DNA from: Neospora caninum Liverpool
Lineage: Eukaryota; Apicomplexa; Conoidasida; Eucoccidiorida; Sarcocystidae
Assembly (NCBI RefSeq): GCF_000208865.1
Contig: NC_018394.1
Coordinates: 579,635 to 643,634, forward strand
DNA length: 64,000 nt
Direction: 5' to 3'
Position 1 is the stretch's first letter; every line of letters starts with the position of its first letter. Positions 34,801 through 46,460 of this stretch are shown here, in pieces. Under the pieces are notes generated by a model that did not search any database, had not been told where the DNA came from, and saw only the letters and a list, made by a program, of their open reading frames with translations. A program made the position numbers and the translations under genes.

Positions 34801-36775
34801 TATATATTTATTTATTTATTGACATGCACTTAAGTGTATACATATACCTGCATTTCTGTATGCGTATATGCATATATCTGAACGAAGCGCTCAAGTTCAT
34901 CCAAGGCCTAGAGTTCAAGCCTTTGAGGTCCTTCGCAACTGCGCCAATTTGAAACTTGCGTACCTGGCCGCAAAACAGGACCGCTGCGGAGATCATGTTG
35001 GCGAGAATTCCGACTCCAAAGTAAGTCGCAAGCAATTTCTTCGATCCATACCTGCGTAATTGGAGAGTCGAGAATAAAGGAGAGATTGCGCTGACCAGCT
35101 GAGTCCGCCGCCCGCGGGAACCACGCTTGCAAAAAGTACAGCGCCCGAAAATCGACTCCATGCGGCACTCGAAACGGTGGGACCCATTCTTCCCCGACGG
35201 AAGGCCAACGCATTTTGCCTGCGGGAGAAACCGCGCGAGTTTTTTCCCACGCTTTTCCTCATTCCGATAAAACAGATTTCCTAGACGTGTCGGCCGGTAC
35301 GCAGCACGTGTGTGTGTGTGTTTGAGTGAAAGGAAATGCATGCGCCTTACTTTTCCTCCATCGTCAGCCCGACCCGGCTTTGCACCCAGAGATTCATCTG
35401 CAGGTTTTCCACACAGACGCACGTCGACACTTGGAAGCTGAGACTACGCGCAAAAACTATACGGCTGAGGAACGGCGGACAGCCTTTCCCCGCGTCTCTG
35501 ACTGGGGGATGAGGCCTGCCCAGCCTTTCAGTCTGAATCGTCAGTTCGGCAGGGGAAGAACCGCCATGCAGGAGCAAACGCCGTCGAAACCCTGTCCTCA
35601 AGAGCGCCGACCAGCGAATCCCGCACTCAACGCTGAGTATCAATAGGCTTTTCGTGAACGCCAGACATCTTAAAGAAAACCGTATATGGCAAGCGCGCAC
35701 CCAAAGTAGATAAAGTGTGGAAGCAGGTTTCGTCCGACACGGGAAAAGTTTGCAGCCAACTGTGTGGTCTGGTGATGTCTTACCAAGATGTGAAAGAGGT
35801 TCAGATGAAGAAAGAGAGGACAAATGAGCCTCCACACCTGGCCAATGCGAATGAGCTCGGGAATGTTCGCGCCAAACATCGCCAGCGTTTGTCTGAATGA
35901 CACAGTTCACACCAGTAAGACGGCGCATGATGACGCGTAAGTTGTTCAGTCTTCCACGGGGAATCACGCGGACAACATCCAAACCGACAGAGGCGTTCAG
36001 TGCTTCGTATTTGGGTTTCCCTAGCTTCGACAGAAGACGTGCAAGCGCCTTCGAGCTATAAAAGATCCACTGTTTGTGCACGACCTGTAGCTACGGCGAA
36101 GCGCCTATTCATCTGGTCGTACCCTGTCCAGTCGACGGGATACTAAACGGATCATTGTTAGTACGGCTTGGACACGACTGCCACGAAGGGTTTAAGACAG
36201 GATCTGGTTCTGCCTCGAACTCAAGAAATGACTGATGACGCATTCCTGGCAACACAGTTTATTGGTCATGCGATTCCTGCTGTTCATACACCCTGGCACG
36301 TTGCTACACCAGGCGCGAAGCGAGGACAGCCTTCCCAGCCTGAATCCATCTTCTGGGGGCCCTCGCACGCGGTGAGACCGTGCAGCTTCCTTTGCACCTG
36401 CACGGAGTTTACTAGTTACTGTATTGACAGCTTGTCGAAAGAGAATATACCGACGGTATCAGAGAAAGAGGTAGAGCGAACGAAACACGTTGAGCTTTCT
36501 TACGGAGTTGGAGCCAGGACTTCATTGGGCGCCAGCCCTAAGGCAAGAGAAGCGATGTAGACTGCAACTTGGACGAGAGAGATGATGACGATTGGGCTCT
36601 TTAGGTGTATTCCCGGGCATAGCCATTGAATCCAGTTCACGTTTTCACCAGATTCCGTTCCAGAGGAGAAGAAGAGTGGCAACGAACTTCCTCCCTGTCT
36701 TCCTCCAGCTTCATGTGCAGAAGAGTCCCGTGCAGGCGCCGACGCATAATCTGACAGCGTCCGAATGTTGGCCAT
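31845..36775 (-). CDS. ROM2: Rhomboid intramembrane serine protease (short secretory-pathway type)
   Basis: Nine exons on the minus strand close in frame: 36504-36775, 35784-35892, 35351-35397, 34964-35051, 34026-34073, 33378-33442, 32762-32808, 32331-32412 and 31845-31938. They give 283 aa. All catalytic features are present. The L1-loop WR is in IGQVWRLICP. HLNLFHILMN supplies the HxxxxHxxxN signature (residues 120-129). The nucleophile is in GASTAVFALIGVQ (Ser178). The catalytic His is in DGIGHLGG (His230). TM1 is in SPIVIISLVQVAVYIASLAL, and a last helix (ALAIAPIVSSIFIFL) ends near the C-terminus. The 65-residue N-terminal cytosolic part precedes TM1. The fold is a minimal rhomboid of the Toxoplasma ROM1/ROM2/ROM3 group. 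ROM2 is proposed because its length, as I recall it, is 283 aa; the paralogue assignment is the least certain part. Family and activity are secure. Confidence 0.9.
34783..34820. repeat. AT microsatellite followed by TTTA repeats, rhomboid intron 4
   Basis: About 24 bases of alternating T/A pass into three to four TTTA units, inside the 0.9-kb intron between exons 5 and 4 of the rhomboid gene. Confidence 0.9.
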
Positions 36776-39700
36776 CGTGGGTCTCAGCTGTGCAGAGCGG
36801 GGCAGCAACGCCGGCTTTTGAACTGCTCGAAAGAAGAACTACTTTTCTGGAGAAGCAAAGGAGAAAAAGGCCCGCGTCCTTCTGGGGTGCATGCCGTAGG
36901 AAAATGCAGCAGCTCGGGGTGGACCCGGTGGCAATATCTCATCCAACAGTCGTGCAGAGACAGACACTGCTGAAACAAACAAACCGGGAACGTGTGACTA
37001 GGGCGGTGCCAGCACGGCAGACAGCCGGATGGCAGGGTAGGTCCAACATAAGTTTCGTGGAAGCCGTTGAAAGAGAAACCAGAGAAAAAAGAAAATTTTG
37101 GAACGTCCTTTCTGGGCTGAGTTCCTAAAAGGAAGGAATCAACTGCTTGCCTGCCGTGAAACGTCGCTTTTGGTAGCGTCGGGTGTTCCTGTATTGCACA
37201 TGCAGGACCAAGAAGACACCTGTTTAGCGGAGACTTACACATTTCACGTTCGCTATGTAGCTCTCTCTGCCATTCAATTCGTTATTAAAGGGTTTATTAC
37301 GAGACAGGAAGCACAAAAATACACTTGGGGGTGGTCAACAGAGTTGCGCCGTGGAGTAGCGGAGCTAGACAAGGTCGATTGAGTGTCCGTGCATCGAGCG
37401 ACGGCTGCATGCACCTGGGCACGACCGGAAAGTCCATTGTCTCTGCTTCCGTTTTAAGTTCCATACGCGCGACTAAGTGGAAAACGTGGCTGACGCTTGC
37501 TTCCACAGGTTTCAAGAATACTCAACGATATTCTGAACCCTGACAACTGTATGTCCGAGACGACACATCTCCTCAACCAGTGGCTGCACACCACGGGATA
37601 GAACAGAGCCAGCCAGGGATGGAACAAAGAGGAACGAACCGACAAGAGCACGTAGACATCCCCGAGGCATAAAAGTGTCGCAAAAGTGTCGACTCTGTAA
37701 ACTGGAGAGCAATCGAACGTCTAAATCTTTGGTGCCAGCTAGCAGCTTTTGGCAGTAGTCTGGTCTCTCCGTCCACGCGTTGGTGGAAATTGGAACGCCC
37801 GGGCGCCAAGGACTTGTACTGATACCGGCAGAAGAAGACCGCAATTTTTTTCGTCTGTGTATGTTATGGAAGCGACTTCTTCGGCGTCTGTAACAACCAC
37901 CAAAACGCGATCCCCCGCCTGCCATCTTGTCGCACTCCACATGAAGTCACTCCAGGCTACGTCCTAGCGAACGCGAGGACCGAAAGAAAACAGTGGTGTG
38001 CATTTTCTAATGCTTGCGCGTTTCTTCTCGAGGCCCATTGGACTCACACCTGAAACAAAATGAATTGCTTGTCCGTGGTGCGTCTCAGTACGCAAATAAT
38101 CGGGTTGCCTTTTTCTTGGATACCTCTTTTTAGGATCCAGCAAGGAATATGCCCAAGAAATGCCATTCCTCCTTGGAGGCCCAGCATTCCGCGGAGATTC
38201 GTTAGTGTGTGCTCCAGTCCGATACCGAAAACCTATTTGCTAATGGATGACGCAGATGGCCGCATGGCAACCAGGACCAGGTCCTGTCAGGGCATTCGGG
38301 TACCCTCCAGGCGAGAAACGGAAACTTACGAATTGCAAGGAAAAGCAGTTAAAGAAGACGGCATATTGATTTCGAGAGCGGTCTATCCCAAAGCCTGGGA
38401 GGGGGCGCGTGTGGCTACACCGAAGGTGCCCGCGGAGATCGACTCGGGCAAACGTTGAATGAACCGAGTGTGAGAGAAGGCCGCCGCACCCCGGGGATAG
38501 CATGTGCTCTATGGTGGAAAACGTCTCTCTGCGCTGAACCGGCTTTCTCAAATAGATCCCTGAATACACCCTCCTCTTCCTAGCTGTTCCCCATGTCCCT
38601 TGCTTGCTTCTTTAAAAGGCAAAAGATGCTCCACGGCTCCAGGCTCGAGCCACGTGCACAGCGATGGCATATCCCACATTGAGATTCTACACAGAAATCA
38701 GAGGTACCTTTGGTTTGCTTGTGAGAAAAACGTCGAAGGTAGGCTGTACCCAGTTTCTGAATTTCACGGGGGACCGGAGTTTTTACCTTCTAAAGCAGTC
38801 TGCGGACCAAGCCCTGTTCAGTTCGCAGTGACTCTCTACTCGTTTAAACGAGAGGACCGCCGACCAACGAGCTTGGCAGGCCTTCTCTCTGGCGGCGCCT
38901 CTCTCTCCAGAGCGAACTGGTGAACTGGTCGTCGAACCGTCAAGCAGCAGAGCCCGACTTACACGAAAAAGAGCTGAGATGGCTCGGGACCGAATGGTCC
39001 ACCCAACTCAATCCCTTTCTTCAGATAAACTCCAGTGTAGAGGCGTCCAATCTGCATATCGAGAGTGACGCAAACATCTGCGTCCCCCTCTTTGACTGAA
39101 GATCAGCGAGCTTGCGACGCGAGTGACGGCGTTATTTGTAGCTTTTTCTGCGTGGCGCTGCTCTCATTTTTACCAGTCGAAACCGGGTAGATGGCATCGT
39201 GATGAAGCACTTGCCACGAGTTTTTTCTGCCACGTGCGCTGCAGCGTCAACAGCGGCTCGGCCAGCGCAGAAGCCAAACCGCCGCTCAAGAGCATTTTTT
39301 GCAAGGGGTGTGCTTCCGTGGTGTTTGCTGTCCTCCTGTATGTCGACAAGGCTTTTCCCTGCAGGACAGTCAAAATATTTTCTGATATGAACCGATAGTT
39401 TGGCACCGGAGAACTACGAAGCGTCTGCTGTTTTGGAACATCGGGTGCACAGCCAAGCGTACAGCCACTCTCTGTCCCGTGGCAGGCTCGTCGATTTTCG
39501 CCATCAGATGTCATTCGAAGGCACGCTAGCATGCCATACAGTTTTTGCTGCAGTCTCAGTTGTACATGCCCGAAGTAACTTTTCTGCAAAAGCGGTGTAG
39601 CTTTCCAACCCGATAGGCAATCATTCAGTAGCCCTGCTGGGTTTGGTGACCGCGAGGAGTTTGAAGCGAAGTGTGATACGCCCTGCCGGTGTCCAGCTAC

Positions 39701-40679
39701 CATAATAATGAGGAAGAAGTAGGCAGCTTTGAAAAGTCTTCGATGTTTTTGAAAAGAGTACGCAAGGAGACAAGGGAAACTCAACCCTCTTGTGATAGGA
39801 GCGCACATTCCGATCCGAAACTGTGTGCGGAATACGCTATTGAACGGACTCCGATTTGAGACCGGTGCGAGGTGGGAGTACCCACGCGATACATGGTTGG
39901 AAAATGACAAGCCCCCAACCCTATAAAATCTGGTTGTCTTTCTCCCTCGTTTCCATCGCATTCCCCTACAGGACCCTGAGAGCCGCCTCATTCCTCTCTT
40001 TAGCAGATTCATAGATTCTGTTTGCCTTTGTAGCTATTCGAGCCTGGTGTAGCGCATGCGAAGCTCCTTTTCGCGGCGGGTCACGACAGCGATAAGCTGG
40101 AACGGTATCGAACCTATCGCAGATCATGACTTTGATAAGTTGAAGCGACACTGGCGACAATAATGTTGAAGACTGGCTGTCTGCGTCATCTTTAATCATT
40201 CGTCTCTCTGGGTTTCCGGATCTTTTACGCCTACGCCGACGTGGGAAGCCAAGTTGGTCAGCCGGCCTCTGGAAACACGCCGAGGCCGCTGACTTTGATG
40301 TGCAGATCTCCACCGGAGCAACCGCCGGCAAATCTGGGAGACTGGAGCGATACTTCTGCACATAAGTGGCTTCGTATATCCCCGGGAGAACTACTGTCGT
40401 TTTCTCTCATTGGTCCTCTTTTCGCTTCTTGCCGCGGGTATTGATTCGTTTGCTACTGGAGACTAGCGCAGCCGTTTTTCTTCTCGTTTTTGGCTGTGCT
40501 GCGCCGCGAACAAAGCATTCTGATCGGTTTTTAGAGTTTTGTTTTCGTCGCGTTTCCAGGCGAGTCTCCCGCCGCATTCTTGGACGGCAATCGGCGTCAT
40601 CGAAGTGACGAGTTCAGTCACCGGTTGTCGAGAGAGGGCTCCAGCAATCGCTCGTGTCTAAGCAGTTCTTTTAGGCTCG
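36776..40679. other. Divergent intergenic region between rhomboid (-) and OCIA-like gene (+)
   Basis: The region should contain both promoters and 5' UTRs. At 3.9 kb it is long enough for a small gene. The only coding-like stretch is the minus frame 37739-37942, listed separately. The 280-codon minus frame 39170-40012 has no domain and an irregular composition. Confidence 0.45.
37739..37942 (-). CDS. Possible small unidentified protein-coding exon
   Basis: A 67-codon frame starts with a real ATG and reads smoothly: GDRVLVVVTDAEEVASITYT, then CGLLLPVSVQVLGARAFQFP. The hydrophobic/charged alternation is more protein-like than the surrounding frames. No family is recognised, and no splice partner was established. 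It may be a chance frame. Confidence 0.15.
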   Translation of the reverse strand: MWSATRWQAGDRVLVVVTDAEEVASITYTDEKNCGLLLPVSVQVLGARAFQFPPTRGRRDQTTAKSC

Positions 40680-42019
40680 ATGGCATCGGACGGGAAACAA
40701 AGCCTAGACCTCGATAGCGGCGCGACAGGGGATTCTGTTGCGAACCGCCATCAGTACACGTCATTCGACAGTCGCGCCTCAGCAGGCAACGCTGGCGCTT
40801 TCGGCGCTCCACTTGCGACACCGGCTTTTCGACCGGCTAGGAGGATAGAAGACATGTCACCTCAGGAAATTATTCAGATGCTGCCCCCAGAAGACCGCAA
40901 TGCCATCTCTCGGGTTGCATCACAAGGCAGATGGACCGGCCTCTTCACTGCGGCAGCGACAGGAGCGGGCGTCTATAGAGCACTCAAGCGCCGAGGTAAG
41001 AAGTGGATCACACATTCCTGAACATATGCAAGGAAACGAGGACCTGGAGAGGCAGATGAATATCCGTTTTGCCGCCAAATTATGCACACGGCTTACGCCC
41101 GTGTTCCATCTCCAAGTGTTGCTACGGTGTGTGCAGCGCATCCGTGACACGCCGCCGTGTCTTTGCGTGCCTCAGGGACAGCGATGCCTGCGGTTGGCGC
41201 AGTGTTGCTTGGACTCACCTTAGGGTATCCACTCGGCGTTTCCCTCACAGTAAGTGTCTTTCCTTGAAAAGAGGGAGCGATGTTCCTTGGCGACAGGGAC
41301 GACAGAAGTTAACGGCACCTGCTGTTTTGCTGGCAACTGGCTAAAGGCAGACAGAACCAAATTCAAAGTGTGACTGCCTCCAGAGGCCTCACTGCCCTGA
41401 CTTTCTTTGTCATTTCGACGTCGTTGCATGCAGGTGGCCTTTAATGGCAGTATCCTCCGGAGAATCAGCGGGGACATCTTAGAAATGCAGCGGCGGAATC
41501 GAGATGCCTACAGCCGCTCGGTGAGTGTTGCTGGAGACCGCAAGGGGTTTAGGTCGACTCGAATGCCTGTGCAAGTTATATCGTTAACTGCTTTCACAGA
41601 GGCATCGCATGTTTCTGACCCGAATCTCTAAGGCCACTCGCCCCCCGGACACGTCTCTGAGAGCAACGGTGCACTTACTTACTGGCCTATTTCTTCTTTG
41701 GAGGCTTCCCAAGATTTCGCGGTTCCGCTGCTCCACTTTCACGCTTCTTTTCGGTGCACATTGGCCATCGTCTCGGTATGTGTTTGAACAGGCAGCAGGG
41801 TACGACTCCACGTTTCCCGCCGGGCAAACTTGGCATCCGCAGCAAAACGCTTGGGGGCCGTGGACTGCTGCCCAGCAACAAGGCCAACAGGCGAAGTGGT
41901 CGGACACACAGTTTGCTGAGGGTAGTTTGAGCGACGCAGCCTCTGGGTTGATGAACGACAAGTGGGGCGCTGCCGACGCAAGTGGAAAGTCCTCGAAGGA
42001 TGAGATCCTCAAGGAGTAA
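40680..42019 (+). CDS. Small two-helix membrane protein, possibly OCIA-domain-like
   Basis: Four exons, 40680-40995, 41176-41249, 41434-41520 and 41792-42019, close in frame to 234 aa. The N-terminal 60 residues are polar. Then come PPEDRNAISRV and two short hydrophobic segments: WTGLFTAAATGAGVYRAL at about 84-101, and AMPAVGAVLLGLTLGYPLGV at about 109-128. A basic helix (RRISGDILEMQRRNR) follows, then a Gln/Gly/Trp-rich hydrophilic tail ending in KDEILKE. The order (charged helix, hydrophobic hairpin with small residues, GY.LG, basic helix) is like the OCIA domain of OCIAD1/2, which are mitochondrial or endosomal membrane proteins. The resemblance is weak and the name should be read as a hypothesis. 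The gene itself is well supported by clean splice borders. Confidence 0.75.
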
Positions 42020-45000
42020 TGTGAGGCGCACACCGTTATTCCCCAGAAGCGGTAATCCCTCAAAGAGTCGATGACTGTATCCCTGGACGAAAGAGAGAGG
42101 GCTTCCTCCAACGATACACGAAAACTGAAAGGGTTCTTTCCATTTTTTTACGTAGAGAGGAGTGTGCATACGAGGACGTGTCTAAGGAAAGGGTGAGAGA
42201 CCGCAGGGTGGGCGTTCAACAGAGTGTCGACCCATAATGGCAAGTTGTCCAGGGCTCTCACCCGCGGAGCCTTCGCAACATTTTCGTCTTTCTCCAGTGA
42301 CAGCAAAAGTGGGCATGAAGCATACTTGCAGTAGTGGGAAAAGCCGGTTTTTGCATGGCCTTGTGGGAGAGGGAAGGAGAAGAACCCGGTGAGGCCAGCG
42401 GGGGAATGTTGTAGAGGTGCGTCATTTTGTAAAGCAACTGCACCAGAGTTCTCGGTGCTGGTAACTGACGGGCTGGCTTCGCGAACTGACCACGTTTCTA
42501 CAAAACAGAAGGAGAGCGGCGTCAGCTTACAGCAGGCGGTCAGCGAATTCGGTTTGGCTGCTGTATTCTGAATAGGAGTAACAATATCTGCATTGGTATT
42601 AACGTTATCCGTTATCTCCCGTGGTACCATGAGCCGCACTGTCGACCACGACGAACTCCATCGAGGCACTGCGGGTTGGTTCTTGTGTAAGAAATGTGGC
42701 ATGTTTCTTTTATTCCGTGGAGGCATGCGTCTGAATCTTTTCGCTGGGCAGAAGAGTCTCTTTTATTAATTTCTTGAATACACTCAGCTGCCTCCAGAAT
42801 CCACCGCCCCTGATGGTAGTTCCATCTGATGCGCGAATGTTGTTGTTGAGCTCAGTTTAACTTGCCTTCTAGCCTAGCGACTGAGGCTGCAGCGCAATGA
42901 TAGCCACATTCCGAACGTACTCTTGGAAAAAAGGGATCTCACCATTGCCGGCCAACCTCCGCTTCGACGGGTTGCTTTGCGTCAGTTGGGCGTCTCCATC
43001 GGATCCGGCGATCCAAATAAAATCAAGTCGCAAAATTCGGGGACGCGTTTAATTGTGTCACTGTTAGTCTGGGCACCCGTCAGTGCTTGAGCGCAGACGC
43101 CGTGATGATAGAAATTCCGCTGCAGTAAAAAGACGCTCCTTTATGGGGGAGGGTCCGTCAGAGCGGCACCTTTCCTGCCCATGTGTACTGGTTGTGAAAT
43201 CAAACAGATTAGTCTTTGTATGCATCCCACCCTCTTCTGAGAGCATCAGTTCGAATCATGTTCGCCCGAGATTTCGCGACTCCAGTACGATATCCTCGTG
43301 AAATTGCTGTGCTGCATTATTTTGTGATTGATGGAAAATCAAGTAACCTTTCGCTCTTAGACAATTGGTGCCCCATTACCCTTCCAGCACAGCTGTCCTC
43401 TAAATACTGTGTCAGAGAGGTCGCCCTCTGAGGGACGAGCGGGCTCAAACGATACTCACGATCCCCGTCCACAAAAATGGAATACAGAGTGGCTGTGAGC
43501 AATTGGTGCTGGGTGCCCCGCCGCGAGATTAAAACAAAGCGGCAGCTGGCGTCTGTCGGAACCAAGCCAGGTACACCGCTTCTTCTTCCACACACGCTGG
43601 TGCCGCAAGAACTGGTTGAACAACAGGAGGCTGAGGGTGCTCGAGAACGCTTACACTCACACGGAGAGCTTGAAACTCTGCACACTTTCTCGTGGACCAG
43701 CGGCGTAGCAGCGATTGCGGTCAGGTGGGAGGGTGCCGTTCATCGCCGTTTATGGAGGCCCGAGTCTTCTGTTTGAAAGCAGTTTTCTAATTTCGACCAA
43801 ATTTTGACAGCCACTCACGGCGGCAATGGCAGTGGCAACACCGTCTCATTGTGGCGGGTCAGAGGACAACCCTGGAGATGTTGTGAGCTGTGTCTTTCTG
43901 TAGAAATCCAACACTTGTAGCTGTCTTAACCCGTCCAGTTACCATTGCATACTGAATACGTGCGAAACCGTGATGCGTTGCGCCGACTCTATGCGTCCTG
44001 CCGCGAACACCACAAGAAAGGAACGGATACAGCCACAAAGTGACATGTCGACCACACCGATGTTCTACCCGTGTGCTTCTTCCCGCAAGACCCGCAGCCC
44101 ACAAAGTACTTTGTTTTTTATGCAACTTCACGAGTCACGCGCAAGACACCACACGTTTAGTTCAAAATGGAGCCAAACATTCAGATGGCGCAATACCTAG
44201 ACCACAGCGTCAACACGAGAAGCGTTCAGTTTTCGTGCTTGGCAACTTGCTCTGTTCTTTGATGAAAGATCGTCGGGAACTTCGGGTAAGTCGAGTCCTT
44301 TGAGGAACTCGCAACGAACCCGAGACAAGACAAATTCGCGTATGAGTCAGTAGTGGATCACGGACGTACTTCCTGTCATCCCAGTGTACGAGATCCCTCC
44401 AGACTGCTTCCCCTATCCGACGAAGGCAGTGGCTACGGGAAGGAGATTTAGAACTAAACCAGACATGCAAGCGGTTGCCTGCCGGCTTCGGGCACCCCCG
44501 TCCATCTCTCTAATATTCAGCATAGACCAGAGGTATCTTGTCGTTCGCAAACCCGCCACGGGAATCAGTTGAGTCGAAGTGAAAGGTGCACATGCGCTTC
44601 TTCTTTTACTGCGCGTGGACACAGTGTTTGCGAAAATTTGTCATTGCCAGTGACCATAGACACGGTAGCAGCGCAGGCTGACGTCTCTCGATGCCGCTGT
44701 CCGTAGCACTCGTCTCTGCGCTTCCTCTAGAGGCTCCAAGGATTTCAGTCAAATCGTTTAGCCTGGAACATGTCTACCTCAGTGCGCGTCAAGACAAAGA
44801 CTTGGTTTTGGCGAGATACCGAGCTAAGGGTCAATGTTTCCCCTCGTTTGTGTGAGGACGACATCAGCAGGAGACGGGTGCATGCGGGGGAGGACGTCGA
44901 GCCATAGCAACTTCGGGTCTTGACCCTGAACTGACAGTTTGCCTTTGGAGGAATCTTTGTTGAAGCGATTTTGCCCCTACCAACTCCTTTTCCCATGGAT

Positions 45001-46460
45001 GGGCCACGTATTGTTCGTGCATGAAGTGTGTGGCGGGTATACGTCATCGCGGCCTCCTGGTAGTGTCATGACCAAGGTCGAGCCTCACCGGTGTTGCTGG
45101 TTTTCGGCTTTTTGTGTGCGGAAATTTCGTCTCCATTTTCCTCGTGCCTTCGCCTTCAATTGCTTTCGCACTCGTGTCATTTTACTTCCGAAGTTCTGGA
45201 TGAACTCCCCTCGGTTCCGCCCTTTCGTCTTTCCGGGTGGCCAGCCTATACAACTGCCCGTTTGCTGCGACATGCCCGTAGTACACTTGCATATACCCAT
45301 ATCGCGCACGAGACAATGGCACACATGGTGCATCACAGCGTAGAGAAGTCTCCTTCAATCAAAATCCCTGTCGAGTGGTCGACGTTTTTAAGAAGCCCAT
45401 GTGGCAGCGTCAGTTTTTTCCTGGCTGGCGGGTGTTGCTATCGCGCAACTCTGAACGCCGCGCAGAGGTTGTCTAAGCGTTCGTTCGCCTCCTAACGGTA
45501 AGAGCGGCCTCGTGGTGTGTTTTGAAGTCTTTCATTTGGACGAATGGATATGAGTGCCGTTGACGGACGGTTCCGCGCCTCTACATCTAGCTGCATTTGT
45601 CGGCGCGGGTAGTAAGGAACGCACGAGTTCTGACGGATTGACGGCCAGCCGGCACACCGGACAGGAAAGTAAATCTGCAGGTAAAGAAACGCATGTCCTG
45701 CGTCCCGTTCTCCCGTTGAGTTTGTGTACATTGCACTGTGATTTGGTTCCGCATGTTCTCCCCGTGTGTGGTCTTTTGGCCGTCACCGATCAAAATTCCA
45801 GGCGGTGCCTGGTGTGCGGGAGGCGGAAACGCGTTCCATCGCGAATACCCCGGCGTAAAACGTGTTTTTCTTGTCCAGGTGATGAGTGCCATGTTTTTTG
45901 GCGTGTGTGTCCTTTTCCCCGGTGGCTAGACACAGAGCACTGCCGGTCGCTGGTCTGAGAGCTGCGGTCTTCGAGAACCGTTGCATTTTTTCCTTGTCTG
46001 GTGTGCGCGAAGCGGCGCTGGACTCGAGAAACGTCTTTTCGTCCTTTCGAAGCGTATGACTCCGCTTTCCTGTCTGTGGCATCGTTCACCGCTCTGTTCC
46101 CAGCCTCCTGCTGATTGCCAGACTCTGCGCGTGCATTCGAAATGCATGTGAAGACAGCATCGTGGCCACACCACACTTTTGAGGCTCTTCTTCGGTGCGT
46201 GGCAACCTGCTTCTGCCTCTACGGCCCGACTGCAGCTGAACACGTCTCGTTCCCTTCATGAGCATTTCGACTTTGTTCACCTGACTCGCCGTTATATCGG
46301 CCATTCCTCTGTGGGTTCCCGAGAGGATTTGCGAGTTCAGTTCTCAGGTCCGTCTCTCATCGTGTTGGAACTCACTGCTTTGTACCCGGCCTGGTTTTCG
46401 AGACGAAAGCGAAGCTGGAGGACCGCTTTTTTCGTTTGCCTCTCAAACCCCGTCCCGAAA
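42020..46460. other. Long region without an assignable gene, between the OCIA-like gene and GDPD
   Basis: At 4.4 kb this is the longest gap between genes here. It should hold the OCIA-like 3' UTR and the GDPD promoter/5' UTR. Candidate pieces are a plus frame with a real ATG at 43477-43776 (begins MEYRVAVSNWCW) and minus frames 42148-42726 and 45182-45437. None can be tied to a family or joined into a model, so I leave them unassigned. Confidence 0.4.

Noticed and set aside
39170..40012. 280-codon minus-strand open frame
   Set aside because: No recognisable motif, no supporting neighbours, and composition like non-coding sequence of this genome.
46179..46460. Upstream extension of the GDPD frame to an earlier ATG at 46179
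   Set aside because: The extension is Arg/Ser-rich without membrane or signal features. The ATG at 46461 has the AAAATGG context usual for coccidian starts; the longer form cannot be fully excluded.
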